64,000 nt of DNA. Source: Pestalotiopsis fici W106-1 (Eukaryota; Ascomycota; Sordariomycetes; Amphisphaeriales; Sporocadaceae). The notes under the pieces were generated by a model. It did not search any database, had not been told where the DNA came from, and worked only from the letters and a program-made list of their open reading frames with translations. The stretch spans positions 248,001-312,000 of the forward strand of contig NW_006917104.1 in NCBI RefSeq assembly GCF_000516985.1, in the 5' to 3' direction. Positions 20,583 to 34,921 of this stretch are shown in pieces. Within the stretch, counting starts at the first letter, position 1; each line of letters begins with the position of its first letter. The position numbers were made by a program, and so were the translations under genes.

Positions 20583-23500
20583 ATGGGCAAGATAACGAAG
20601 ACCCTCCAACAGAAACACAAGGAGTCCAATGTATGTCCTCTCTTTCCTACACCTACCGTTCTCATCGGAAGTGAAACTAACAGTCTCGCGCAGACTCCTT
20701 GGCTTCAAGATTTCGTCCAAAACGCATCTACCATTGCCCTACCACAACTTCCGGGCTTCCTCGACAGCTTCCCCACACGATGGCCCTTTCCTCGAGGTGA
20801 CCTTTATCACTGGATCCCTTTGCTTAATAAGTTCGATACAGTTCTGGAATCCTTTGTAGCGACATACCAGTTGAGCGATGGCACTCAGACGCGCAACTTT
20901 GGATCTGAAGTCATGCTCCAGCTCAGCGCTGGCGAGCCAGTCGGCCAAGAGAAGACAATCGATGCGAGCTATCTGGGAAGTTTGGGATACGGCGATGCCG
21001 CAGATACAAAGCTCGTCTTGGCGATTCTCCAGTTCACAGAGATGTTGCTGCATCACTGTGGAAACCGGAGCATCTACGCCAGCAGCGCCCATCTCAACGA
21101 CTTGCTCAACAGCACAGATCTCGACATTGTCAGTGCCACATTGCGCGTTGGCGTTGAGCTTGCGAAGCGCTACCAGGCCTCTGTGAAACGCCTGAGGAAC
21201 TCCAGCGTGTCTGTAACATCAGCTTTGTTGTTGAATCATTACAACATTGATCTGTACAAGGTTCAACAGATTGCCAAGCCTTTCGTGAAGACACCGATCA
21301 TCAAGCCTACAGCAGAGCAGCACAGCCTGTCAACTCCAACAGCGACGAGCAAGGGCAGATCTCATGGCGCCAAGACCGTCACGTCGATGTATGCCAATGA
21401 TCTTGTCGCAACCGCCAGAGATGGCTCTTCTGATGAGTCCCGTTGGCACGGCTGGGGTGACGTGCGTGTCTCTTACTATCCGACATCTAGCACCTCGGAT
21501 CCAAAGGAACGACAGCCTGCTCCAGAACGTCCAACGACCTCATCTACACCGTCGACGCCTACTCCCCTGCGCCGCGCCAATTCCGCCAATGTCACTCAGA
21601 CCACCCAGACCCCGCGTTCCTCTAGGCAGAACGTTTCAGATGACAGCCCATCACCTAGCTTTCGCTCCGCGACATTCACAGGTGGTGATGGAACTGGATT
21701 TGTGCAGAAATCTGTTGATATTCCTCAATCAGCTCTTGTTTCTTCCCCGGTGTACAAGCTGCTCGAACGCGCGCCGACAGACCTGCCCAAGGAAAACCGT
21801 TACGAGTTTTTGAACCGCGTTCGTGTTGCCAAAGCACTGACGGGAAATGCAGCATCCAGACAGGACGCCTTGAAGGCACGACTTCTCGCCATTGAGAACC
21901 TGGCCTACATTCACCAAGAGAGTGCATTCATTGACAAGGCACTGAAGCAGGACAATGATGAACCTCGCCGGTTCCAGCTGATATACCAATTAGCAGAACT
22001 AATTCGTCCCTCGTCCGACGGCTCCAGCGAAGTGCCTCTCGACGTGCAGGCCAGGGCTCTATCGCTACTAGATGTCCTCACCACAAACATCCACAGCAAG
22101 ATTCCTGACATCTCTTCGGCTCTAAATGCAACCGTCAACCACGGAGTATTGCTCTACGTTATTCGGAAAGCAGTTGCAGAGATGAAGGAGGATGATGAGG
22201 GTGAAATGCAAACCGTTCAGGATGAGTGGCGAGACAATCTCTTCTCTCTTACACACCATGTCACACTGGCGCTGGCCAATAGCTCAACACGGTCTACTCC
22301 TGAAATCATTTCCGCAGGCTTGCTGGACATAATGGTCGAAATCCTCGCAATCAGATCCAACATTGCAGAACGAATGTACTCAACCTTGCTCTCCAATCTG
22401 GACAGTCTAATCGCATACGTGCAGACATCATCTCTCACCATTATCAATGCTGAGGGATTGGATGCCATCACTGATCTCATCACCCACGAGGTCGACCTTG
22501 CACGACGACTAGTTACAGAGGGCCGAGGCACACCGCAGAGCTGGCGGTCTCAGATTGTGGACTATGATATTCCGTTTTGGCAACAGCAAAACTTGAAATT
22601 CCTTCTCAAGTTCATTCACCATCTCATGACCAACGCATTTGCCTTTGGCGGAAATACCGACAGACTACTGAGAAACCTGGTTGACAAATCCGCCTTGCTG
22701 CGCAGCCTTCGTGAGATCATTACCAATGGTGACATTTTTGGCTCGCTGGTGTGGACCAGTACCGCCAACAGCCTTGGTGATTTCCTGAATAACGATCCGA
22801 CAAGTTTCGCGGCTATCTCGGAGGCTGGCCTAGTACAGAGCTTCCTGGAATCTATCACGGGACGCCCAGTACCTGTGGAATACACGCCAGGCTCTGTCGA
22901 CGGTAGTCAGGAAAGCCCATCTTCCGTCGTAGACGCAGACGACAGGCCACATCCACCAACTAAAGAGACACTTGAAGCCCCTCGGTCCATGCCCTTGGCT
23001 CGTGGTATTAGACCCACCACTGAAGCCATAACCGCTGTACCTTTGGTCCTCAATGCCATCTCTTTGAACAACCAGGGTATCAAAATGGTCGCATCATCGC
23101 GAGCCCTTGATAGTTACTTTGAGATTTTTGAGAGTCCTGAGCATGTGCGCATCATGTCTGCTAACGATCCTGAGCTAGCCGGGCAGATTGGCAATCACTT
23201 TGATGAGCTTGCACGCCATCACCCAGCCCTTCGATCGTCCATTACCAATGCCGTGGTTGACATGATAGCAAGAATTGTATATCTCTCCAAAGCAAAGGCA
23301 ACCGAATCTGGTCTAGGAGCAAAGCTTGCCACCAGTAGCGATTCTACCACAACCGAGTCCAATGCTACAACAGACGAGACATCGAGCGCCGCACAAGCAG
23401 ACACCGATATGAATGGCATAGAGTGGGATTCTGAAGGTAGTCACCTGAGACTTGGTCCAGAAATGTCTCCTCCTCAGAGATCCGTTCTTCCCTACATCTA

Positions 23501-26500
23501 TGCAACTTCGTCGTTTCTGCAGCAGTACATGGGCAACCAACACCTACGCCAGACTCTAGTGCAAAAAGGCGTCATCGAGTATCTGCTGGATCTTTGTATT
23601 TCTCCGAGTCTGCCCCATCGCTTCGGCGAGTCAATGGCTGCCCGCACGTTGCACCAGGTTGTTGCTCACCTTATTGAGATCTCGCCCGTTTTGGGTGTTC
23701 CGTCTTTGCTCCGACGTGTCCAGACGAGTGTGCAAGCTCTACAGCCATTGACGGGCTCCTCCAATTCCGAGTCCTACTTTGCCCAATTCCTGTCGGTCGA
23801 ACCCGGAAAGTCGCAAGAAGCTTCCGATAATGCATTGGCGGCTCTGTCAAGTGGCAACTCGGTTGTGAAGGAGCTTCTTAATGTACAATCACTGGTAAAG
23901 ACATTGACCCTTTGCTTTCCACTCACCAATCGCTTGGCAACTCCAATTTACCCTGGTGTCAACGCGTACGATTTCTACCATGAATTGATCACATCTCTCG
24001 CCCCGCTGTTGCGTTCGGTCATCTCTCAGGAGGAACTAGCCATGCGGTGTGTTCCCTGGAGTTGGATCCAGCCGAAGAAGCAAGACAACCCCGAGGCTAC
24101 GAGTGGAGCAAGCGAAGATACCCCTCCCACGATTGGCGACGATGAAGCAGCCTTGTCGTCCATGCTATCTCCTAATCAATATCGTGTGGCTTGGGATCGG
24201 CTGCGACCGTCAACAAAGACCGAGTACTCAAGTGTTAGGTACCGGAACTTTGATACAGTCAATGCCGTTCTCCATTCGTCCATGTCTGCAATCTTCCCAT
24301 TGCTGCAGACCTTTGGAAAGGCTCTGCTTTCGCGACGAACCGACCGCAACAGCACCATTGATCGTGACAACTACGTCAAGGCTCACCATATCCAACTTGC
24401 TCACGAGTTGGCTGACCTTTTACTTGACCAATTGACTATTCCCGAGAATCCAAAGACACCCAATCAATTTCACTACTGGATCATCATGACTCACGCGGTT
24501 CATGAGGTGCTATTTGACCGAAAAGTCGACCCTCGGGCAGAGCGTAATGGTCATCAAGTTGCTGCACCTGTACTTGTCGCCTTCATGCAAAAGGGCGGCT
24601 TCCAGAGAATGAACTCCATCTTGCGCATTTTCTCCAACGAGATTGGTATTCAGTCAAGCAGCGGGGAAGAGTCTCCCTTGTGCAAGTTGGCCATCATTGG
24701 TGCAAAGAAGATACTCAAGTTGTATGCCCTCTTGGCCAATGGCAAGACGATCGCAGACGCAGTATCACAGACATCATTCCTGAATCGCCCGGGTCGTGCG
24801 GTCGAGGGTCAGATTGCGCCTAATCTCGTCGTCGAGCTACGAATGACTCTATTGCCAGTCATGCAAGATCTCTGGAAGTCTCCCTTGATGGAGACGGAGT
24901 CAAAAGATTCCGAGGAACTTGTGGCCAAGGTTATTGAGATCCTGAAATCGATCTCGGGCACTGATAATTCCGAAAATGGTGCCTACAGGCGGAATGATAA
25001 CAACTTGCCACCAGTCCTACTCAAACAAGAGGATGTCAAATTCCCCTGGCTCTCTAACAAACCATCGGTGGCTCAACTGGCCAGCGATGGCTTTGATGAG
25101 GAACTGGCGCGCGAAGCCATCTACAGGGCCATTGGCGATCGTTCCCGTGCTAGTGAGTACTGCAAAGCTCACAAAGCCGGTCTTGCTGGCGATCGCAATC
25201 CCATTCCCGCCGCTGATGCCCCCGGAACGGAATTGGACGAAGGCAAATCCACGACAAGTGACTCGGCCGAAGCACAACCAGCTTCTTCTAGTCTGTCTGA
25301 CGAACAAATGATGGATGTGGATATGCCTGCTGACTTGGCTGCCGGTCTTCTAGAGGATGCGGAGAGAAGCGGCAACCTCCCCAGCATTGGTTCTAACATT
25401 GGAGAAGATCCGCTTTTGGACTTGTTGAACCGAGCTCGCGCTTCTGGCACATCCTCAACGCCCGCCTCAAACACCACCTCGGCACCGGCGACCCTTGAAG
25501 CTCCTTCTCACAGTGTCGTTACCAGGGATGATTTAGATGCTGCCCGCGGTGAGCTTCGCGAGAATCTGATTGACAGATGCCTGGATGTCATAAGGGCGCA
25601 TCCCAGCAGTACCTATGAGATCTCGGAACTGATCAACAACGCCGTCATACGTTCTTCTGTCGATGACTCCACTAAGCAAGAAATTGGAGAAACCCTAGTC
25701 AATGCCCTCATCTCATTTGTTGCCGAAGAGGATCTGAAGCCAAATGGACGAAGCATATCAGCATATGCTCATTTACTGTCCTTGCTACTCCAAAACCGCG
25801 GCTTCTTCATAGCCACCCTGGGTGCATTGAGAGAGAACGCTACCGAGTTTCTCCGCTTCCTCCGTATATCATCACCATCAGCTGAAGAGGTTGACCCTTG
25901 GATCCCTTACATCCTCTTGATATTTGAGATCCTACTCAGTGACGATGAGCAACCTAGTGATATCAAGTGGAAAGCTCCCACCAACGAGGACGAGTCCATT
26001 GAGCCACTCCAGTGGGCCCCCAAGGATCTGATTGTGAGCAATGAGGACCGAAGCACTCTCCTTGGAGCCATCTTGGAAATCCTGCCCAAGGTAAACAAGG
26101 CAGAGTCTCTAGCCATTTCTGTTCTCCGTATCCTCGTCATTTTGACGCGCGACAAGCCCACAGCAAACACAGTGGGTGATAAAAAGAATCTGCAGCGGCT
26201 ATTTGTAATGATGAAGCAGCTATCCGGGTCAGGCTCGTCCCGGCTTAGCGATACACGCATTTCTTCGTACTTGATGACTATCCTCCGCCATATCATTGAA
26301 GATGAAGACATCATTCGGCAGCTCATGCGTAGCGAGATCAAGTCCTACTGGGACAACACGCGCCAGCGAAACATCGACGTGGGAAATTATATTAGGAGTG
26401 TTTCACACGTAGCACTACGCGATCCCCGTCTCTTTGTCGATGTCTCGAACTCGATGATCCGACTACAACAATGGGACCACAATTCCCATCGTCAAGTTGT

Positions 26501-29500
26501 GGTGTTCCAAAAGCCCGAGATTGCCAAAGACGATGTCACGCCGACAGTTAGGGCAACTGAGGACTTGTCAATTGAAGATGTGAAGCCCTCAACAGAAAAT
26601 ACGGACAAGCCAGCCGCCGATACTACCAAGTTAGCCCTTCAAGACTCCAAGCGGCCTATTCTTGAGAACCCAGATGGTGTTATTCACTTTCTACTCTGCG
26701 AGCTACTCAACTATAGAGAGGTTGACGATAAAGAGCCTCCTTCCACAGCCAAGGACTCCAAGGACGCGAAGGATACACCTGCCTCGGATACCGCCGATGC
26801 GAATGGTACTGGAGACTCTTCTGACAGCAAGGACAAGAAGAAGCCCATCTTTAAACCCGATGAGCACCCAATATTCATTTATCGTTGCTTGATCTTGCGT
26901 TGTCTCATAGAACTGCTTCAGAGCTACAACCAGACCAAGATTGAATTCATCAACTTCAAGAGAAGTGCTCCGATGCAGACTAACACTCCTATCAAGCCGC
27001 GAAGTAGCGTCTTGAACTACTTGCTGACAGACCTTCTCAGCGTCACTCCCCTTGATACCCCTTCGGACAATCTGGTCGACAAGAAGAGGGCGGCGACATC
27101 TGTCCAAGCCCAGAACCTCTTGGTTGCTCTTATGGCGCGTACCAGTGAGAAGCCCACGGACCGGAGTCGTGAAAAGTTCGACTATGACGAGGATGCAGAT
27201 CTTCTCTTTGTGCGTCGATTCGTTCTCGACACTATACTGCGAGCGTACAAAGACGCCGCAAGCTCAAACGAAGCCTTTGACGTTCGATATGGCAGAATGC
27301 TTGCTTTGGCTGATGTGATGCATCAGATCATGGGCGCCGACAAGGATAGAGACTCGAACTCACGCCACTACCATGGATTTGCCCCCGAGCAATCTCATGC
27401 CCAGATTCGACGTCTCATGTATGAAAAGGGTTATTTGAATACTTTGACCACCTCTATCGCCGACATTGATCTGGCATATCCCCCTGTCAAGAAGACAGTC
27501 AAGCAAATTCTCAGAGTCTTGCGCGTGCTCACTAGCACTGCCATTCAGCTGAGCAATGCCAATATCCTGCCCGACGCTTCGACGGTGCAAGAAGTGGAAG
27601 ATGATATTGTGTCTGCTACTTCGCTCTCTGATATTGAGGATGACAGAGAAGAAACTCCGGATCTTTACCGTAACTCGGCGCTCGGTATGCTCGAACCAGG
27701 CCGTGATCCTGAGGACGACTACAATTCGGGGTCCGAAGAGGATGACGAAGAGATGTACGATGACGAGTACGGTGATGAGATGGAGTATGAAGAGGAAGCT
27801 TCATTTGATGGCGAAGAAAATGTCAGCGACGAAGATGAGGACGTCGAGGGCATGGAAGGTATGGAAGGTATCGGCCATATCGAAGGTTTGCCTGGAGAAC
27901 TGGGTGTCGTCGAAGTCACAATGGAGGATGACGATGAAGACGATGATGACATGGACGAAGATGATGACGAGATGAGTGATGAAGACGACGAAGGCGATTC
28001 CGACGACATGGAAGACATGGACGACCAAATAGAAATTGTCGACGATGAGGGCAATCCTGTCGAGGACGATGGTGCTTCGGGCTGGGAAAGCGAAACCGAC
28101 GACCCGGAAGAACTCGACGAGGATGAAGAGCATGACTATGAAGCTGACGCACAGGATATGCTAGAGCAAGCCCAACACGGTCTTGGCGGGTTCGGTGGAC
28201 TTGTCCCCGCCATGGACGAGGAGGATGACTATGGAGACGGGGACGAGGTCAACATCCACCCTTACCCAGATGGTGACGACGAAGACGGTATGTGGCCGTT
28301 CCTATTGATCATTTTACACTCTCAAGGAGGAACTAACCAGTCGCAGATGATGACGACGATGAAGATGATGAAGATTTAGATGACGAAGAGCTCGCATTTG
28401 AACCCTTCCTTGGTAAGTTTGTCGCAGCATTACCCACAGTCACAGACGTTGAACGGAATACTTACTGTCTGCAGACGACGGCCCACCTCCCCACATTCTC
28501 CCCGGTAGTATGGGTTGGGATGTGTTTGAAGATGAACTTGGTGGCCACAATCATCGACACCGACATAATATCAGAGGTCCTTTCCCACCGATGCCCTTGA
28601 TCATGGGAGGCTCGCGGGATCACTTATTGGCTGGTGGTATGTCTCCAGCAGCACGCTCTCACACGCTTCATCGTCGCCGCCTAGTGGGCCCAGACGATCG
28701 TTTGCCAACTGCTAGAATGATCGCTACTAGGCGTGCCAACGACCTCTTTGCTTTGACAAGATTGAATGCTGACGGGAACACTGTAGCAATGCGTAACACG
28801 TTCATGCGTGCCGGTCGAAATGATCGGTCCAATGCCAACGATGATGGTATGAACCCACTACTTCGACGCACCAACGATTCCGGGCGCGATGCCTCACCTC
28901 GACCACATCATGCTTCTCTCGCTCGCATACTGCGTCACCACGCCGGGACGCCCCTAGCTCTTATTAATGACTTGATTGCTTCGAGCATGCCGGGTCTCAC
29001 TGGACACCCTCTGCAATTCCACATTAGTGCTGCTGGTGCAAATGGCGAGATTCAAGAGATTACAGTGCCGCTGCCTTCTTCTCGCGATCCGCTCACGGAA
29101 AGCCGCCCCGGAATCCAAGATCCATCACAAGCTACATCCTTCCCGACAGAGAGCACATCAAGCCGATGGCACGAAGAAGCAAAGATGGTCTTTGGACAGA
29201 ACCATGCCGAAAAGTCTACACGACTTGTCCCTGCTCTGCTTTACTATCTTGTACCACCCGCTATTCAGCGCTTGAAGGAACAAAAAGCTCAGGAGGCTGA
29301 AATGAAGCGCATGCTCGAAGAACAGAAGAAGAAGCGAGAGGAGGAAGAGCGAAAGGCAAGAGAACAAAAAGAAGCCGAGGAAAGAGCTGCACGGGAGATA
29401 CGAGAGGCAGAAGAGCGAGAGCGTGCTGAGGCTGAAGCTGCTGCCCAAGCCGCCGCTCATCCTACGGATTCTGGAAAGTCTGAGCATGAGACTGAAGCTG

Positions 29501-32500
29501 ATGATGCAATGGAGGGCGTTGAAACAGGCGACGAGCCAGATAATTCCGAAGCCGCATCTCACCTACCTCGCGTCATGACTACAATTCGTGGAGAGCAGGT
29601 CGATGTTACGGAACTTGGCATCGACCCGGACTACTTGGAAGCACTGCCGGAAGAGTTTCGAGAAGAAGTCATTGCACAAACTGTCAGTCAGCGACGGTCC
29701 CAAGCTCGCGAAACTCCCAGACGTACCGGAGAACAAACTGAAGTCTTCCAGGAGTTCCTTGATGCTCTGCCCGAAGACATTCGACAGGAGATTGTGCAGC
29801 AAGAACGCGCTGAGCAGCGGCGTCGTGATCGCGAAGAGTTGCGACGTCGTGAAGCTTCTGCTGCAGGAGCAGCAGCTACCGCCGCTGCGCAGGACATGGA
29901 CACTGCCAGCATTCTGATGACATTCCCGCCCGATCTTCGCGAACAGGTACTATTGGACCAGGGTGAAGAGCTGATGGACTCATTACCTCCTCATATGGTT
30001 GATGAGGCTCGACGTCTCGTCCGTAACCACCCCGCCAGCATTGCGCATCGTCCTAGAGATGAGTTGGTCGGTGCAGGTCGGAATGCAGAACACGGTCAAG
30101 CTAGTGGAAGTGGCAACATTAACAAGCCAGAACGCAAGACCATTGTGCAGATGCTGGACAAGTCGGGCGTTGCCACACTTCTTCGGCTCATGTTTATCAA
30201 CATCAAGAGCAGCACAATGGAAAACCCACTGAAGCACGTCATCAAAGACATCTGTCAGAACAGACAGACCAGACTTGATGTCGTCAGCACTCTGCTCCAA
30301 ATCCTCCAGGATGGCACCGCCGATGTCGAGGCAGTCGAGCGCAGTTTCAATCAACTCTCGATCAAGGCAAGACAAGCAGCCAAGGAGAAAGACAGCAAAA
30401 CCCCCCAATCTCTCAAGCGATCGTTGACAAATACTGCTCACACCACTCCTATTATCACCAATTCCGAAACATCGCCTGTTGTGATTGTCCAGCAATGCTT
30501 GGATCTGCTCTCTTTCCTTGCTGAAGAGGATGTGCACATTCCAGCTCTGTTCCTGAGCGAGCATGACACTGTCGGTTCCTCCCTAAAACGTAGCCTAAGC
30601 CGCAAGAGCAAAGGCAAAAGCCCCGACTTGAAATCACACAAATATGCCATCAACTCTCTGCTGGCATTGCTCGATCGCGACTTGGTCATTGAAAGCTCAA
30701 GCATTATGGACAGCTTGTCGCAGCTGCTCAGCCGCGTAACTCTTCCACTCCTTGGTTTGGATCGAAAACTCAAGGAGGCACACGAAACCATCAAGAGCCT
30801 CGAGCTGGATATTGATGAAGGAGAAGCTGCCATTGCAAAGGCAAAGGCATCCGAGAATGCTCCAGCCGCCGAACAAAAGGAGACAGACGATACGGGTCTA
30901 ATTACCACAACCAAACCAGTATCCGAAGAATCTGCAGACGTCAAGGCCGATACGGAAGCGCCTTCTCTCGAAAAGCTGATTGAGAATGTCAGCAAATCCA
31001 AGGAGAAACGCGATGCGCTTCAGAAGCGGGTCAAGACCTATGTACCCCCTCAGATTCCCGTCCACAATCTGACCATGGTCATCAACATCTTTGTTGCTCG
31101 GGAGTGCAGCTCCAAGACATTCAAAGAGACTCTCTCGGCCATTAAGAACCTTTCTGTCATTCCGAACGCTATGGACGTTTTTGGTGAAGAGTTGGCACGT
31201 CAAGCACGCGTTATCAGTGAGAAGATTGTTGTACACCTTGATGAGCTTCTTCCACACATTGAGAAGGCTTCCACGGGCACCGAGATTCAAGGCGTTGCCC
31301 TGGCCAAGTTTTCTCCTGGTGCGGCTGATCAGAACAAGCTCTTGCGCATCCTGACGGCGCTGGATCATTTGTTCTCTCAGAAAAAGTCCGAATCTGCTCC
31401 CGAGTCCGAACCCAGCAATGAGACCAAGAAGCAAGATCTGCTTGCTACTCTCTACCGGAATCGCACATTCCACGCACTGTGGGAGAGACTGAGCGCATGC
31501 CTCAGTGCCATTCGCCAGCGTGAGAGCTTGATGAGTGTGGCCACGATTCTTCTCCCACTCATTGAATCCCTCATGGTCGTTTGCAAAGATACGACTACTC
31601 CGGAGCCAGCGCTAGCTCAGACTCAGGTCTCCATCACGAGCCCAACACCAGAGTCACCAATGACCAATCTCTTCCTCAACTTTACCGAGGAGCATCGTCG
31701 TATTCTCAATGAGCTTGTCCGTACCAACCCCTCGCTCATGAAGGGTACATTCCAGAACCTCGTCAAGAATCCCAAGGTACTCGAATTCGACAACAAGCGC
31801 AATTGGTTCAACCGAAGCGTCCATAACAGAAACCAGATCCGCGATGGACGCTCATTCCCCTCGCTGCAACTGAATGTCCGGCGTGACCAGGTCTTCCATG
31901 ACTCGTTCAAGTCTCTCTATTTCAAGAGTGGTGATGAAATGAAGTTTGGCAAGTTGAACATTCGCTTCCATGGTGAAGAGGGTGTTGACGCTGGCGGTGT
32001 CACCCGAGAATGGTTCCAGGTACTATCACGACAGATGTTTGACCCCAACTACGCTCTGTTCGTCCCTGTTTCAAGCGATCGAACCACGTTCCACCCGAAC
32101 AAGCTCAGTGGCATCAACGATGAGCATCTCATGTTCTTCAAATTCATTGGCCGTGTGATTGGCAAGGCGCTCTACGAAGGTCGCGTTCTTGACTGCTACT
32201 TCAGCCGCGCCGTCTACAAACGAATTCTTGGAAAGACGGTGTCAGTCAAGGATATGGAGTCATTCGACCCCGACTACTACAAGTCACTCGTCTGGATGCT
32301 GGAAAATGACATCACTGATATTATCACTGAAACATTCTCGGTCGAAACAGACGAGTTTGGTGTCACAAAGGTTGAAGATCTCTGTGAGAACGGTCGCAAC
32401 ATCCCCGTGACCGAGGAAAACAAACAGGACTACGTCCGTCTTGTTGTCGAGCACAAGTTATTGAGCTCGGTCAAGGAGCAAATGGAACATTTCTTGAAGG

Positions 32501-33055
32501 GTAAGTACTGCCATGACTTTTAACAAACCAGCCAGTAGGATGCTAATACTCTTGCAGGATTCCACGAAATCATTCCCGCAGAATTGGTGTCCATTTTCAC
32601 AGAGCAAGAGCTTGAGCTTCTCATCTCTGGTCTCCCCGACATTGACGTGGATGACTGGAAGAGCAACACGGAGTATCAGAATTATTCGCCCTCGAGTCAA
32701 CAGATCCAGTGGTTCTGGCGTGCTGTTCGTTCATTCGACAAGGAGGAGCTGGCCAAGCTTTTGCAGTTCGTCACGGGAACCAGCAAGGTCCCTCTGAATG
32801 GATTCAAAGAGCTCGAGGGAATGAATGGCATTAATCGATTCAACATTCACCGTGACTATGGCAACAAGGATCGTTTGCCCAGCTCGCATACATGTTTTAA
32901 CCGTAAGTTTCTCTCTTGACCTTGATGTTGCTTGGAACACTGCTGACTAAGGCATCTCAGAGCTTGACCTTCCCGAGTACGAGAGTTACGAGACTCTCCG
33001 ACAGCAAATTCTCAAGGCCATCACTGCTGGTAGCGACTACTTTGGTTTTGCTTGA
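20583..33055 (+). CDS. TOM1: Giant HECT-type E3 ubiquitin ligase, Tom1/Ptr1/HUWE1 family
   Basis: Six exons (20583-20630, 20694-28287, 28347-28412, 28475-32500, 32558-32902, 32961-33055) encode 4057 residues, near the expected size for fungal Tom1-like ligases. The N-terminal 1200 residues have the armadillo-like DUF908/DUF913 character (long helical hydrophobic repeats). A very acidic Asp/Glu tract covers roughly residues 2320-2590. A Lys/Glu-rich coiled segment follows near 2830-2895. Three ubiquitin-binding-motif-like repeats then appear: [32 protein letters not shown] and [15 protein letters not shown] (about residues 2950-3065). The HECT domain starts near 3700 ([17 protein letters not shown]) and ends with [20 protein letters not shown], the catalytic cysteine being C4024, and the family-type terminus YFGFA. 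Relatives ubiquitylate excess histones and other nuclear and ribosomal proteins. Intron 1 is 63 nt, in frame and stop-free. Confidence 0.97.
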
Positions 33056-34921
33056 GTAAAGAAAAGGCAAGCAACAGACAGAAATGAAGCTGGCAGACAT
33101 TCTTGTCTCCACCGCTTATACTTTTCTTGTCATGACGACGGGGAGCTGGTTTGTACGATGAGCATAAGCACCAAATAAGGGGGAGTCGGCGAATGGAGAC
33201 AGTTGGCATTGCATGGCATGGCATGGTTATGAATTTTTTGTTTGGCGGCCCACATGCTGCTTAGATGATTTGGCAATGGTTTGTTTTACGCAAGTGTTTT
33301 GTTATTCCTTGCCTGGTTTATTGGTCTGCTCATGGCATGGAGGCACGCGGCACGAGAATTGGAGGATTTCCAAGGCGGGCCAGGTTCAAGCCACGTTGAG
33401 CGGAGTGCAGGCTGCTCAGCGTTTGGTCCTGGTCTCGGTCTCGCTTTGGATCATGATCAACCTCGCCCATGCATCTATCAGTAGATTAGGACTCTGAGCA
33501 TGCAGACTAAGGTTAATAGATGTGAATAGATCGCAGTCTAGGTATTTGATAAAAATTGCGTGCCCACAAATGGTGCCAGACTTGAGATTGTGAATGAGAG
33601 ATTAGTAGATGTTTTGTGGCCTTTTTCGGACTGATTGGCAGGATGACAGAGATATCCATTCATGTTTACAACAGTAAGCAGGAAAATTGATTGCTATAGT
33701 ATCGAAAGGCCACCCAGTCTCCATCCTTGCAATAAAGCGCCAAGGAAGGTGAGCAAAGCTTGTATCAAGCCAAGTAAGTAATCAACCTTGACATCATCTT
33801 TCGGGGTCAAATAGATTTTTTGTCGTACTCTTACTCGTGGTAGGTTGAAAGTAACATGAGGAAAGATTGGGTATGACGACATGTTAAGATTCTCAGGGAC
33901 TTTGGACCTTTTTCTGTTTCTCTCTGGAAAGTGTTTCAAAAGGCTTATCGATAATTGGACAGCCCGCATGAGCTTGCTACACACATGGTAGTAGTGTAGT
34001 ACCTACCCAGGGTACGGTGCCTTCTTTGCAATTACCCCGCAATAATCAATTTTGTTCAAATATGTACATGTGACGGGACAGGGAAAGAATAGTAGGAATA
34101 TGTATAATAAATAAGGCCGGAATTTGGTCCGCACGAGTACGGCAGCATTCCTCCTGAAGAGATTTAATTTAATCAATCCTTTTTCCTTCCCCGCATTCTT
34201 GAAGTAAAAGAGTGAGTAAAGGGATGAGAGAAAGAGAAAGAAGGTTTGGGGCCGGCGAGTTGAGTAAGGCCCAAGAGGGAAAAAAAAAAACGAGGCCTAA
34301 AGGCGATCTACATAAGGCGGGCAGCGGCCAGAAGCGGGAACCAACCATCAAGTCCTGCAAGTGCATGTGGTTCGTTCCGTAGCTCCAGCAAAAACTTTTT
34401 GTCACTCACGATAAGATTCAGGCGCAAGTCTTGAGGGCTTCTCACCAACACCTTCATTTTGACTCGTACAAGCCAAAAGAGACACGACGGATCATTAACA
34501 TATTGCTTGCAAAGGGGGCAATTTGAGTAACTTTACTTACTTTATTCCCGTCTTCTTTTGCAACGAATCTTGGACAAGACCAGAAAAGTCGCATATTCCC
34601 GTCGACAGAGACTTGGAACCCCTCCACTGCCACTTACTGTAGCAGCAATCCATCGATAACCACGAACCGCGCAAAGAACCAAGACGGGTCGCACAATCTT
34701 CCTACACCTGTAATCGAACCCCAATAGGATCGTCCGTCGTCTACATCCGTGGAAGCTCGTGTCACTCGACTCTGCACATCCCGCCTATCGCCGCCTTCTA
34801 GCGCTTGTGCTACAGAGCGATTACTTGGGAGGGAAATTGCTTCTTCTTTTTCTTCCCGGCGGCGGCACACGTTAAATCAACCGATCAATCTTTGCTCACC
34901 TAGTTGGAGCAATTCTTCACC
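33056..34921. other. Intergenic region between the HECT ligase and PRPP synthetase genes
   Basis: About 1.87 kb with no supported gene. It holds the 3' flank of the ligase gene, a short CATGG repeat near 33210-33225, an A-tract near 34280, and the leader of the synthetase gene on the right. I see no RNA gene. Confidence 0.55.

Noticed and set aside
27719..28133. Ser-rich or Val/Ile-rich open frames opposite the acidic tract of the HECT ligase
   Set aside because: They arise from GAY/GAR repeats read on the other strand; no start context or independent support.
34700..34725. GGGGTTCGATTAC on the minus strand as a tRNA B box
   Set aside because: The five-base stems on both sides are not complementary and no cloverleaf can be drawn.
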